A DNA stretch of 64,000 nucleotides, from positions 6,076,001 to 6,140,000 of the forward strand of contig NZ_LT607753.1 in NCBI RefSeq assembly GCF_900090295.1, given 5' to 3'. A program made the translations under genes and the position numbers. Below are positions 32,843-41,213 of this stretch, one piece after another. The notes beneath the pieces are model-generated. The model was not told the DNA's origin. It saw only the letters and a list, made by a program, of their open reading frames with translations, and searched no databases. Each line of letters starts with the position of its first letter. The first letter of the stretch is position 1. Origin of the DNA: Micromonospora coxensis (GTDB lineage Bacteria; Actinomycetota; Actinomycetes; Mycobacteriales; Micromonosporaceae).

Positions 32843-34056
32843 GCCAACGCCTTTCTCGTCCGGCGACGATTGCGCACGATCACGCCGAGCGGCAGCAGGA
32901 CGTTGAAGGAGGCGAATACGAGTAGCGCTATGCCCTCCCACCAGTACGCGCTGGCGAGGGGTGCGCCGATGAGTACTCCGGCCGCCCAGCCGAATGTGAC
33001 TTTCGCGCTCGGCCACAGAAAGTGGATCGCGAACCAGATCATCCAGATCAGGCCGGCGAGGTAGAGCAACCGGTACCAGCGCGACACCCGTAGATCGGTG
33101 TCGTGCGCGTGCCGCAGAATGGTGTTCTCCTCGGCGCTGAGCCGCCGTATCCGACGTTTGAGGGACAGTCGGGTCACCTGGTGCAGGTTCCGGCAGCCGG
33201 TGGCGGTCGCCATCACCAGGTACATGTCGGTGCGCAGGTACGCCAGCGTCTGGAAGGCCAGCTTGACCGCCTGGCTGAACACCACCATGGCGAGGAACCG
33301 GACCAGCTCCGGCGGCAGATCGATCCAGCCGCGCGACCAGGCGAAACGGGGTGCGACGGCGGCGAAGAGCAGCACCGAGTCGATGGCCATGCCGGCCAGG
33401 AACGGCCCGTACCGCCGCTCCGGCGGCAGCGCCCACAACCCGGTCAGGTCGGTCTCCAGCACCGGGAAGATGCCCCGCCGCTCCACCCGCAGCCGCGACG
33501 GCACCCCGACGGCCGCCCCGGCCAGGGCGTGCCACACCTCGTGCACGATCGTCAGGACGACCACCACCACGTTGGTGATCAGCAGGCTCAGCACCACGTC
33601 CGGGAAGATGAAGGTGTCCTCGTAGTGGGGCAGCAGGGACGGCTCGGCGGCGAACATCACCAGCGTGGCCAGCAGGGCGGCGACGTACCCGGTCCAGGCC
33701 ACCCGGCCGAACAGCGGGCGGACCAGGCGGGCGGGGATCCGCGACACCGACCAGTACCGGGCCGGCGCGGCCGCTGCGGCGGCGTCCTCCGGACGGCCGT
33801 CGATGACGCCCGCCTCGACGAGCACCTCGACGAAGTCCAGGGCGTCGACCGGCTCGCCGGTCTGGCGTTCCACCTCGTCGGCGGCCTCGGCCACCGAGCG
33901 GCCGGCGGCGAAGAGCGCGACCAGCCGGGCCCCCACCTCGGGTACGACGACGAAGGTGCCGGTGGCGGGGTCGCCCACCACGTACTCGTCCTCGTCCTCC
34001 TGCCGCACGACCAGGTTGCCGACCCGGGGCCGGCTGTCGAGCCCGAGCCCGCTCAC
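32839..34056 (-). CDS. M50-type membrane metalloprotease with PqqD-like N-terminus
   Basis: The 405-aa protein has an N-terminal PqqD-like winged-helix segment (about residues 10-88; DEYVVGDPATGTFVVV, then GRSVAEAADEVERQTGEPVD), the fold used as leader-recognition element in many RiPP enzymes. The rest is membrane with the zinc motif HEVWH (His172, Glu173, His176) in a transmembrane helix and several further helices to about residue 395, as in site-2-type proteases. It is a good candidate for leader cleavage or export of the 39-aa peptide. It begins at GTG 34056, overlapping the ThiF-like stop by 4 nt. Confidence 0.8.
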   Translation of the reverse strand: MSGLGLDSRPRVGNLVVRQEDEDEYVVGDPATGTFVVVPEVGARLVALFAAGRSVAEAADEVERQTGEPVDALDFVEVLVEAGVIDGRPEDAAAAAAPARYWSVSRIPARLVRPLFGRVAWTGYVAALLATLVMFAAEPSLLPHYEDTFIFPDVVLSLLITNVVVVVLTIVHEVWHALAGAAVGVPSRLRVERRGIFPVLETDLTGLWALPPERRYGPFLAGMAIDSVLLFAAVAPRFAWSRGWIDLPPELVRFLAMVVFSQAVKLAFQTLAYLRTDMYLVMATATGCRNLHQVTRLSLKRRIRRLSAEENTILRHAHDTDLRVSRWYRLLYLAGLIWMIWFAIHFLWPSAKVTFGWAAGVLIGAPLASAYWWEGIALLVFASFNVLLPLGVIVRNRRRTRKALA

Positions 34057-35156
34057 GCCTCCTCCTCGGTCCAGCCGCAGGTGCCGCAGGTGTGCCCCGG
34101 GCGCGGGTTCACCACGTAGTGGTAGGTCAGGTCGGTCAGGCTCAGGTGGAACATCCGCCCCCGGCTCGTGGTGGGGATGCCGCCGAGGTGGTAGACCGCG
34201 TCCAGCGCGGCCAGGTGACCGGTCAGGTTGGCCGTCGGGGCGATCACCGCGTGGCCGGTGAACGGGAACAGCTCCTCCGGCTCGGCGCCGTAGTGCTCCC
34301 GCAGCCGGTCGTTGACGCTGGGCAGGCAGGCCTGGCAGCAGGTCTGCCCGGGCACGAAGAGCCCGACCACCGCCATCGGCCCGGCGTACTGGGCGATCAT
34401 CCAGGGGGTGCCGGTCGCCAGCGCGGCCCGGTTCGTCCAGTCCCGGATGGCGTGCAGCGGCTGGTCGGCGCAGAGCACCAGCAGGTCCCGCCCGGCCATC
34501 AGCGCGGCCACCGACTCGACGGAGTCGACCCGGGTCTCCGCGCCGGTGACCGTCACGTGCGCGTTCATCCGGGCCAACCGCCGCACGGCCACGTCGAGCT
34601 TCGGCCGGCCCACGTCGTCCTCGGTGTAGAGCAGCTGCCGGGTCAGGTTGCCCGGCTCGACACGGTCGAAGTCGACGCAGTGCACCGTGCCGACACCGGC
34701 GGCGACCAGGGACGAGGCGACGGCCGAGCCGGTGCCGCCCAGCCCGACGACCACGACGTCGCTGGCCTTCAGCCGGGCCTGCACCTCGTACCGGGACGGG
34801 CGGGGGGTCAGGTCGACCCAGGCGTAGTAGGTCAGCGCCCGGTCGTAGCGCTCGACCTCGGCCGGGCTCAGCGCGGGTGGCACGGGGGCGGCGGCGTCCT
34901 CCACGTACCCGGCGTCGACGATCGTGCGCAGCGCGTCGTCCGCCTCCTCCGGCTCCATCCCGGGGTGTCGGGCGAGCATCGCGGCGACGATCTCCGCGCG
35001 GGTGCGGGTGCCGTCCATCAGGCCCAGCAGCGCCCAGAGCGAGCCGTCCTCGTCGTCGATCTCCGCCCCGATGCCCATCTGCCGACCGCCGATGCTGATC
35101 AGCGTCGGGCTCAGCCGTACGGGTTTGTGGATGCCCTTGATCCGGGGGCGCAGCAT
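34053..35156 (-). CDS. ThiF/E1-like adenylyltransferase with PqqD-like N-terminus
   Basis: The 367-aa enzyme has an N-terminal region (about 1-90) resembling a PqqD-type leader-binding domain, then an E1/ThiF Rossmann domain: GLGGTGS at 138-144, VDFDRVEPGNLTRQ with Asp162 and Asp164 (ATP and Mg) and the RPKLDVAVRRL helix. Two CxxC pairs (Cys274/277 and Cys357/360) form the structural zinc site typical of E1 enzymes. ThiF-like RiPP enzymes such as MccB and PaaA adenylate peptide carboxylates. ATG 35156 is preceded by GGAGGTCACC. The precursor-like gene lies 64 nt upstream. Confidence 0.85.
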   Translation of the reverse strand: MLRPRIKGIHKPVRLSPTLISIGGRQMGIGAEIDDEDGSLWALLGLMDGTRTRAEIVAAMLARHPGMEPEEADDALRTIVDAGYVEDAAAPVPPALSPAEVERYDRALTYYAWVDLTPRPSRYEVQARLKASDVVVVGLGGTGSAVASSLVAAGVGTVHCVDFDRVEPGNLTRQLLYTEDDVGRPKLDVAVRRLARMNAHVTVTGAETRVDSVESVAALMAGRDLLVLCADQPLHAIRDWTNRAALATGTPWMIAQYAGPMAVVGLFVPGQTCCQACLPSVNDRLREHYGAEPEELFPFTGHAVIAPTANLTGHLAALDAVYHLGGIPTTSRGRMFHLSLTDLTYHYVVNPRPGHTCGTCGWTEEEA

Positions 35157-35220
35157 CGGTGACCTCCTCCGCGATGGGTGACCGGGGCGCGGCGCGCCGC
35201 GCCCCGGTCGGGGAACGTGA

Positions 35221-35340
35221 TCAGCCGCAGAGGTCGTTGCGGCAGCCCGGGTCGATGATCGCCGCGGTGGTCTCGAGCTTCTCCAGCTTGCGCACGACGA
35301 CCTTGGCCGGCTTGCGCTTGACGTCGGTCTTACGGTCCAC
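35221..35340 (-). CDS. Candidate RiPP precursor peptide (39 aa)
   Basis: GTG 35340 follows GGAGGAAACC and encodes 39 residues: a basic, Lys/Arg-rich leader (MDRKTDVKRKPAKVVVRKLE, then KLETTAAII) and a short C-terminal core with two cysteines, DPGCRNDLCG. The KLxKLET motif resembles leader recognition motifs of actinobacterial RiPPs. The ThiF-like and M50/PqqD enzymes follow directly on the same strand. The C-terminus ends in Gly, as in ThiF substrates of the MoaD type, but could also be a cyclised or disulphide core. No known family is recognised. Confidence 0.7.
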   Translation of the reverse strand: MDRKTDVKRKPAKVVVRKLEKLETTAAIIDPGCRNDLCG

Positions 35341-35396
35341 GGTTTCCTCCACCGAATTGAGAGGGACGACGCGGCGAGCTTGCTCGCGCCGCACTC

Positions 35397-35425
35397 AGTA
35401 GAGCACCGCGAACAATGGCTCTCAA
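35397..35425 (-). promoter_or_regulatory. Promoter candidate for the RiPP-like operon
   Basis: On the minus strand TTGAGA (35425-35420) and TCTACT (35402-35397) are spaced by 17 bp. A GCGGCGAG/CTCGCGCCGC hairpin (about 35371-35392) lies in the short leader before the precursor start. Confidence 0.45.
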
Positions 35426-35687
35426 TATTCATTTCTGTCATAACCCTGACGTGCGGCTGGTCCGTATTCCGATATCGGTGACGGCTGCCCGGAAAAGGAA
35501 GAGATAAATGCCCCGCGAGTGCCGCTGTGTGGCTCACCGTCGGCTTTCGGGGCAGATCAAAGCCTGCCGGGTTGATCGAATTATGGGTGCCCGACGGTCA
35601 GTAAAGGGGGATGGGTCGACATGGGCCCGCTGCGCGCGTCTTTGCGCCGATCCGACGCAGATTCGCGCGGCCCGCTCCGGCGGGCAC

Positions 35688-35752
35688 GCCTCGGCCCGGG
35701 CGTGGGTACGGCTCCGGCAGAGCGCCTCGGCCCGGGCGGGTACGGCTCCGGC
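35688..35752 (+). repeat. Two direct repeats, 36-bp period
   Basis: GCCTCGGCCCGGGCG begins both copies, at 35688-35718 and 35724-35752; the first has two extra bases. A flanking CTCCGGCGGGCACGC(C/G)TCGG segment also recurs 70 bp later. Confidence 0.6.
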
Positions 35753-35867
35753 GGGCACGCGTCGGCGCACGGCCGGCGCAGGGCTCCGCCGGAAGACGCC
35801 TCGTCCGAGGGCGTACGGCGTGGCGGAGGCGTCGCCTCTCAGGCGTGCACGGCTCGGCGGGGAATCA

Positions 35868-35913
35868 CCTCGCCCCATGGCCGTGCCCGGCATCGGCACG
35901 GCCATGGGCGAGG
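35868..35913. terminator. Strong hairpin downstream of the T7SS-like leftward genes
   Basis: CCTCGCC(C)CATGGCCGTGCC (35868-35887) pairs with 35895-35913 around a 7-nt loop, with one bulged base. It is about 200 nt beyond the stop of the leftward gene at 36110. Confidence 0.5.
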
Positions 35914-36109
35914 CGGTCGGCGGGACCTGGCGTCGCGTCCGCCGATCGGGCGTGAGCGCCGCGCCCCGCCGAGGCAGGGCGACGCCCGCCGCCCTGCCGC
36001 ACGCCGTGCATCCGGCCGTCGGTCGGCGAGGTCCTGTCGCCCCTCGGGGCCGCCCCGCCGACCGGCGCGGCCGGGGGAAATTGCGACCGGGACCGGGACC
36101 GGGACCCGG

Positions 36110-37150
36110 CTAGCGCCCCTGTCCGGACGGCTCCGGCGGGTGAGCAGCGGCGCCGGAGCCGGACGCGGTCCCGGCCGGCACCGGCGCGCCGTCCGATGCG
36201 GCGAGGCCGGCGACGTCGTTGGCGGCCAGCAGCGCGCCCAGCGCCGGCGCGCTGAGCGTCAGCCCGTGTGGGGCACCCGGGTCGACGGTCAGCCCCCAGC
36301 TCCGGTCCGGCCAGTCGGCCAGCAGGTCGGTGGCGGGTGTCGCGACGAACGGCACCCCGGGGCCGACGAACGCGACGAGCGTCTCCGGCGAGGTGAAGAC
36401 CGGCAGCAGCGGCTCTCCGCCCGCGCCCAGGACGACGGTCCACGGGAACTCCCGCTCGGGCGTCGGCTCGTCGGCCAGCGGCACGCAGACCCCGCCGGTG
36501 AGCAGCACGCCCAGGTAGCCGCGCAGGTCGTGCCGGGCCGCCGCGTCGGCGAGCAGGCCGGTGGCGTCGACGGTGGCCGTCCGGCCCGCCGGGGGGCCGG
36601 GATCCGGCCCCGGCTCGTCGTCCGCCCGGTGCCGTCCGCCGGCTGTCCGATCCGCCCCGCCGGCTGTCCGATCCGCCCCGCCGGCCGTCCGGTCCACCCC
36701 GCCGCCGTCCGGCACGGTGTCTCCGCTGTCCAGCACGGTGTCGCCGCCGTCCGGCGTGGCGTCGCTCGCGTGGTGCCCCGCGACCGAGGTGGCCGCGCCG
36801 GGGTCGGTGGCCGTCGCGCCCGCCGGCAGGACCCGGCAGGTCAGCGCGGCGGTGTCGGCGGTCAGCACGGCGGCGGCGGTACGGCAGGCGAAGCCGCTCC
36901 ACCAGTGCAGCGCCTCGGGCGTGCGCGGCGTCTCGTACCAGAAGGCGCCGCCGTCCGGCGCGGCCTGCCAGCCGAGGTCGGCCAACTGCCGCGCGTCGTG
37001 CGGCGGGCAGGTCCCCCGGACGGTCGCCCGCCGCACCGTCAGGTGCAGGCGGCGGGCCCCGGCGGCGAGTTCGAGGTCGGTGTCGCGGTCGCAGCGGACC
37101 AGGGTGTCGTGCAGCCGCGCCACGATCTCCGGCCAGCCCGGCGAGGTCAT
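36110..37150 (-). CDS. Fusion of a TY-Chap-like domain and an SseB-type domain
   Basis: The 346-aa protein has an N-terminal YbjN/TY-Chap-like domain (about residues 1-110; HLTVRRATVRGTCPPHDARQ, LGWQA) and a C-terminal SseB-type domain (about 200-330; GGEPLLPVFTSPETLVAFVG, then LLADWPDRSWGLTVDPG). The linker holds three exact DRTAGGA repeats encoded by 21-bp units at 36639-36701. Both domain types accompany type VII secretion genes in actinobacteria, and a chaperone role is likely but inferred. It overlaps the YbaB-like stop by 4 nt. Confidence 0.75.
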   Translation of the reverse strand: MTSPGWPEIVARLHDTLVRCDRDTDLELAAGARRLHLTVRRATVRGTCPPHDARQLADLGWQAAPDGGAFWYETPRTPEALHWWSGFACRTAAAVLTADTAALTCRVLPAGATATDPGAATSVAGHHASDATPDGGDTVLDSGDTVPDGGGVDRTAGGADRTAGGADRTAGGRHRADDEPGPDPGPPAGRTATVDATGLLADAAARHDLRGYLGVLLTGGVCVPLADEPTPEREFPWTVVLGAGGEPLLPVFTSPETLVAFVGPGVPFVATPATDLLADWPDRSWGLTVDPGAPHGLTLSAPALGALLAANDVAGLAASDGAPVPAGTASGSGAAAHPPEPSGQGR

Positions 37151-37566
37151 GCCGACTGCCCCGGCAGGCGGCGCTCCAACCGCTCCAGCCGGCCCATCGT
37201 CTCGTCGAGACGGCCGAGCGCGGAGAAGTCGCCGGGCGCGCCGAACAGGTCGCCCAGGCTCGACCCCAGCTTCACGCCGAGCCCTTCGGTGCGTTCCCGG
37301 ATCTGCTCCGTCGCCGCGGTCCGCGCCCTGCGGTACGCCTCCAGGACCATCTCGGACAGTCCCTGGCTGCCGGCGCGCAGGGCGACCGGCTCGAACGTCA
37401 CGTCGGTCAGCTCGCCGGACACGTCGACCGTCACCGTGACCAGGCCGCTGTCGTCGGTCCCGGTGGCACGGAAGGCGGCCAGATCGTCCTGCAGGCCGGC
37501 GAACTGCTGCTCGATGGCGGCCAGCCGGCCGGCGAGCGCGTCGAAAGCGGATGCTGGATCGGTCAT
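37147..37566 (-). CDS. YbaB/EbfC-family protein
   Basis: The 139-aa protein contains the YbaB/EbfC core: TVTVDVSGELTDVTFEPVAL, then LSEMVLEAYRRARTAATEQI. An N-terminal helix (LAGRLAAIEQQFAGLQDDLA) completes the fold. Standard YbaB binds nucleoid DNA; versions beside ESX genes are thought to work with secreted helical proteins. It is divergent from the EspC-like gene with a 95-nt shared promoter region, and forms an operon with the TY-Chap/SseB gene. Confidence 0.8.
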   Translation of the reverse strand: MTDPASAFDALAGRLAAIEQQFAGLQDDLAAFRATGTDDSGLVTVTVDVSGELTDVTFEPVALRAGSQGLSEMVLEAYRRARTAATEQIRERTEGLGVKLGSSLGDLFGAPGDFSALGRLDETMGRLERLERRLPGQSA

Positions 37567-37661
37567 CCCTCGGTCCTCCCCGTTCCTGGCGTCGACCGGG
37601 GTGGCGGCCGACGGCCGGTGGATCGTATCGTCACTGCGCCGACTGACAGGGGGAAGCGGCG

Positions 37662-37991
37662 ATGCCGGACATCGAAGTGGACGTGGCGACGGTCCGTCGC
37701 CTGCAGGGCGCCGCGGCCGACGCGGCCGCGGGACTGGGCGGGCTGCACACCGCCATCGCGGGCGCCGCGGAGGTGCCCCCCGGCGCCTTCGGCCACCTGC
37801 CCTTCGCCAGCGACATGCTGCGCGACAAGTACGCCGAGCAGGTGCGCGGCGGCATGGAGATGTTCCGTGCCGGGCAGGACGCCTTCGGCCGGGTGGCGAC
37901 CTCGCTGGGGGCCACGGCCGACTCGTACGAGCGCAACGAGCAGCAGATCGACGCCGGCTTCACGGCGATCCGCTCGGGGCTGGGCCGGTGA
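37662..37991 (+). CDS. EspC-like ESX secretion-associated protein
   Basis: The 109-aa helical protein (VDVATVRRLQGAAADAAAGL, PFASDMLRDKYAEQVRGGME) matches the EspC/WXG100-like type VII secreted family in size and two-helix layout; a canonical WxG is replaced by GHLPFASD. A short GGGGGAAG ribosome site precedes ATG 37662. GTGA overlap with the next gene indicates coupled translation, typical of ESX substrate pairs. Confidence 0.8.
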   Translation: MPDIEVDVATVRRLQGAAADAAAGLGGLHTAIAGAAEVPPGAFGHLPFASDMLRDKYAEQVRGGMEMFRAGQDAFGRVATSLGATADSYERNEQQIDAGFTAIRSGLGR

Positions 37992-39070
37992 GCGGGCCCG
38001 CGGGCAGCGCCGTCGAGCTGTGGAACAACATCGACGGTGCGTTGTCCACGGTGGACAAGGCGGTCGACAGTGTCTGCCGTACCCTCGCCTGGCCGCTGAT
38101 CCAGCTGGTCGACATGGTCGACGGCGACCCCGAGGTGCTGCGGGCGCACGCGACGCAGTGGGACGCGGTCGCCGCCCGGGTACGCGAGATCGCGCTCGAC
38201 CACCGCAGCGTCCGTGAGGCCGAGCGCTCCGGCTGGCGCTCACCGGCGGGCGACGCCTACGGGCAGCGCCTCGCCGAGACCGAGCAGCAGCTGCTGGACG
38301 TGGCCGACCAGTTCACCGCCACCGCGGAGTACCTCCGGGGTGTCGCCGACGGGTTGCAGGTCACCCACGACGTGCTGGTCGACATCTGCGTCGAGTTCGT
38401 CAACTTCCTGCTGGTCACCCTGATCACCGCGCTGCTGATGGCGCCGTTCACGGCCGGCGCGTCCTGGGCCACCGGCATGGCGGTCACCGCCACCCGCTTC
38501 ATGATCACCCTGGCCCGGGCGGTGAAGGCCATCCGGCCGCTGGCGACCCACCTGCCGAAGGTGGTCCGGCTGCTGGAGCGGATCATCCTCAAGCTGGAGA
38601 AGATCATCACCCAGCTGCAGAAGCTGGGCCGGCACCTGAACAAGCTCGCCGACAAGCAGAAGGCCCTGATGAAGGGCCAGAAGTACGCCGACAAGCGGGC
38701 CGCCGCCGGCAAGGCGGACAAGTGGTACCACAAGATCACCGACCCGGCGCAGGGCACCTTCAAGCTCGGCAAGTCCGGCTCGCCGTTCGACATGGGCATG
38801 TTCGACCGGATGGGCGCGCTGCGCAACAACGGCCTCGTCGACGGCGGCAAGATCATCGCCCGGGACTGGGCGGCGAACCTGTCGTGGAACATCCCCAACA
38901 CCGTCATCCACGGCGTCACCTGGGGCACCGTCGCGATCGCCACCGGGCTGTCCGTGCCCGGCTCCGAACAGGTCGGCGACCAGGTGCAGGAGGCCGTGCA
39001 GGACGGGGCCGACTGGATCGACCAGAACGTCTTCGGGCAGCCGCCCGCGGAGCAACCGGCGGGCCGGTAG
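37988..39070 (+). CDS. Large ESX-like protein with CpnT-like N-terminal helical domain
   Basis: The 360-aa protein starts with a WXG100-like helical domain (about residues 20-130; SGWRSPAGDAYGQRLAETEQ is the turn and second helix), then two or three hydrophobic helices (about 130-180), then Lys-rich amphipathic helices (PKVVRLLERIILKLEKIITQ) and an unknown C-terminus of about 120 residues. The layout matches N-terminal modules of T7SS effectors such as CpnT, but no toxin fold is recognised at the end. It starts at GTG 37988, overlapping the EspC-like stop by 4 nt. Confidence 0.75.
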   Translation: MSGPAGSAVELWNNIDGALSTVDKAVDSVCRTLAWPLIQLVDMVDGDPEVLRAHATQWDAVAARVREIALDHRSVREAERSGWRSPAGDAYGQRLAETEQQLLDVADQFTATAEYLRGVADGLQVTHDVLVDICVEFVNFLLVTLITALLMAPFTAGASWATGMAVTATRFMITLARAVKAIRPLATHLPKVVRLLERIILKLEKIITQLQKLGRHLNKLADKQKALMKGQKYADKRAAAGKADKWYHKITDPAQGTFKLGKSGSPFDMGMFDRMGALRNNGLVDGGKIIARDWAANLSWNIPNTVIHGVTWGTVAIATGLSVPGSEQVGDQVQEAVQDGADWIDQNVFGQPPAEQPAGR

Positions 39071-39340
39071 CCGCCCGGGCCGTCCCGGCGGCCCGGCCGT
39101 ACAGGCGACCCACTGCCATCTCGACCACGGGACGGCCGCCGGACCAGCCGAGTGGTCGATCGGTGGGTCGGCGACGGGCCGCTCCACCGCAGCGGGCGGA
39201 CAAGGGCGCGGCGGGCGCTGACCCGAGCACGGCGCGCCGGGCGGTGGGTCCGGCTCGACCGGGTCGGCCACAATGTCCTCGGACCGCCGACCGGGTCCGG
39301 CCGCCGGTGCGCAGGCGGTCGTCATGACGGAGGGGACGAC

Positions 39341-40237
39341 ATGACCGGAGCGTGGAACCGGATCACCCGGCTGACCGGCTCGGTGGTGGGCCAGGCGCGC
39401 AGCGTCCGCGACAAGGCCCGGGAGCTGCGCGAGGAGTTCCGTGGCACCGACGAGCCCGAGCGGCTGCTGGTGGCGCCCCTGGTGCCCGGCCAGCAGGTCC
39501 GCTACGTCAGCCAGTTCGGCTTCTACGGCGACGAGTACCACAAGATGGGCGCGCAGTTCGCCGACCAGGTGGGCGACGCCCTGGCCGACTCGTTCGACCC
39601 CCGGGTGCTGTACGGGCTGCTGAACATCGTCAACCCGGTCGCCTGGGTGGACGCGGTGATCACCCCGGTGCGGATCGCCGCCGGTGTGCTCACCCTGCCC
39701 GCCAAGGCGGTGGTGGCGGGCGGCGCGGACGCCGGGCAGGCGCGGGACGGGCAGCTCGTGCCGCCGAGGCGGCCGCTGCCGCTCACCCCGGAGCAGGAGG
39801 CGTTCCGGGCCCTGTTCGGCTTCGACGCCTACCAGCCGCTCGCCGACCAGCTCGCCGAGTTCACCTTCCACTACCGGTACGCGTTCAGCGGCGACCTGAC
39901 CAGCCTCGCCGGCGGCATGCTGCTGTTCCTGGCCCGGTTCACCGACACCCCGGTCGCGGTCACCGACACCCACCTGCACGTGCTGGAGCTGCCGGAGCGT
40001 CCCGCCCCGGGCCAGCCGGACGAGCGCCGGCCCCGGCTGCTGTGGAGCGTCGAGCGGCGTCGCCTGGCCCGCGTCGACTTCGACTACGGCCCCACCCGCC
40101 TGTTGCAGTTCCCGGCGACGATCGTCTTCGACGACGGCTCCTGGATCCACGTGGTGAACCCGACCACCCGGGACGACCAGAACCGCTTCCTGCAGGCGCT
40201 GGAGGGCGTCCCCGGCAAGCGGCCCGGGGACCGGTGA
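39341..40237 (+). CDS. Hypothetical protein with a PH/GRAM-like C-terminus
   Basis: The 298-aa protein has an N-terminal helical part, a hydrophobic segment (VLYGLLNIVNPVAWVDAVIT) and a C-terminal beta-rich region (HLHVLELPERPAPGQ, RLARVDFDYGPTRLLQFPAT, IVFDDGSWIHVVNP) that resembles a PH or GRAM-type lipid-binding domain. ATG 39341 follows GGAGGGGACGAC. Its link to the T7SS-like genes is by position only, after a 270-nt gap without visible features. No catalytic motif is recognised. Confidence 0.7.
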   Translation: MTGAWNRITRLTGSVVGQARSVRDKARELREEFRGTDEPERLLVAPLVPGQQVRYVSQFGFYGDEYHKMGAQFADQVGDALADSFDPRVLYGLLNIVNPVAWVDAVITPVRIAAGVLTLPAKAVVAGGADAGQARDGQLVPPRRPLPLTPEQEAFRALFGFDAYQPLADQLAEFTFHYRYAFSGDLTSLAGGMLLFLARFTDTPVAVTDTHLHVLELPERPAPGQPDERRPRLLWSVERRRLARVDFDYGPTRLLQFPATIVFDDGSWIHVVNPTTRDDQNRFLQALEGVPGKRPGDR

Positions 40238-40241
40238 GCGC

Positions 40242-41213
40242 TCAGCCGTCCCGCTCGGGGTAGCCGACCGGCACGGCGGAGACGTCGTCCAGCGCGGTGG
40301 TGATCTCCTCCGGCAGGGTCATCCGCTCCACCTGGAGCGCGCCGAGCAGTTGACCCACCGTGCGCGCGCCCAGGATCGGCGCGGTCACCCCGGGCCGGTC
40401 CCGGATCCAGGCCAGCGCCACCTCCAGCGGTGACACGCCGAGCCCGCCGGCCGCGATGGCGACCGCCTCCACGATGCTGGAGCAGCGCGGTTCGAGGTAG
40501 GTGGTGACGAAGCGCTCGAAGTGCGCCGAGGCGGCCCGGGAGTCGGCAGGCCGGCCGTTGCGGTACTTGCCGGTGAGCACCCCCCGGCCCAGCGGCGACC
40601 AGGGCAGCACGCCCAGCCCGAGCGCCGCGCAGGCCGGCAGCACCTCCCGCTCCACGCCCCGCTCCAGCAGCGAGTACTCCACCTGCGCGGCGACCACCGG
40701 GGCCCGCCCCGGCCAGGCGGCCTGCCAGGCGGCGGCGCGGGCGGTCTGCCAGCCGGAGAAGTTCGACACGCCGACGTAGCGGACCCGGCCGCTGGCCACC
40801 GCGTGGTCCAGCGCGGCCAGGGTCTCCTCCAGCGGGGTGTCCGGGTCGTACCCGTGCACCTGCCACAGGTCGACGTGGTCGGTGCCCAGCCGGCGCAGCG
40901 ACGCGTCGAGGGTGCGCAGCAGGTGGCCCCGGGAGCCGTCGCGCCGTCGTCCACTGCCCGGCCGCAGGCCCGCCTTGGTGGCGATGAGCACCTCGTCACG
41001 GGGGACGAGAGCGCCCAGCAGCGAGCCGAGCACCGACTCGGCGTCGCCGTCGCCGAAGACGTCGGCGGTGTCGACCAGGTTGCCGCCCGCGTCGAGGAAA
41101 CTCTTCAGCTGGGCGGCCGCGTCGTCGGCGTCGGTGTCCCGACCCCAGGTCATGGTGCCGAGCGCGAGCCGGGAAACCGCCAGCCCGCTTCGGCCGAGCG
41201 GTCGCTGTTGCAT
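40242..41213 (-). CDS. Aldo/keto reductase
   Basis: The 323-aa enzyme is a full AKR TIM barrel: LGRSGLAVSRLALGTMTWG at the start, the catalytic Asp in the VDTADVFGDGDAESVLG segment (the usual Tyr is Phe here), Lys in LIATKAGL, His in DLWQVHGYDPDTPL and the NADPH site GVLPWSPLGRGVLTGKY. The Tyr-to-Phe position (DVFG instead of DxYG) is unusual and may reduce or change activity. The substrate is unknown. It is divergent from the LLM oxidoreductase. Confidence 0.9.
   Translation of the reverse strand: MQQRPLGRSGLAVSRLALGTMTWGRDTDADDAAAQLKSFLDAGGNLVDTADVFGDGDAESVLGSLLGALVPRDEVLIATKAGLRPGSGRRRDGSRGHLLRTLDASLRRLGTDHVDLWQVHGYDPDTPLEETLAALDHAVASGRVRYVGVSNFSGWQTARAAAWQAAWPGRAPVVAAQVEYSLLERGVEREVLPACAALGLGVLPWSPLGRGVLTGKYRNGRPADSRAASAHFERFVTTYLEPRCSSIVEAVAIAAGGLGVSPLEVALAWIRDRPGVTAPILGARTVGQLLGALQVERMTLPEEITTALDDVSAVPVGYPERDG

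Larger units (their letters stand above)
35426..36109. other. Long non-coding stretch with repeats and a hairpin
   Basis: Nothing convincing is encoded between the RiPP-like locus and the T7SS-like genes. Arg-rich open frames on both strands overlap each other and lack conserved motifs. The stretch holds an AT-rich start (about 35400-35510), the direct repeats at 35688-35752, the hairpin at 35868-35913 and a GGGACC-type run near 36085-36110. Confidence 0.5.

Noticed and set aside
35534..35905. Leftward frame in the same intergenic region
   Set aside because: Overlaps the other frame, is Arg/Ala-rich and has no ribosome site or neighbours to couple with.
35508..36113. Rightward frame with an AGGAAGAG site before ATG 35508
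   Set aside because: The ribosome-site match is attractive, but the product is Arg-rich, spans direct repeats and a hairpin, and lacks recognisable motifs.
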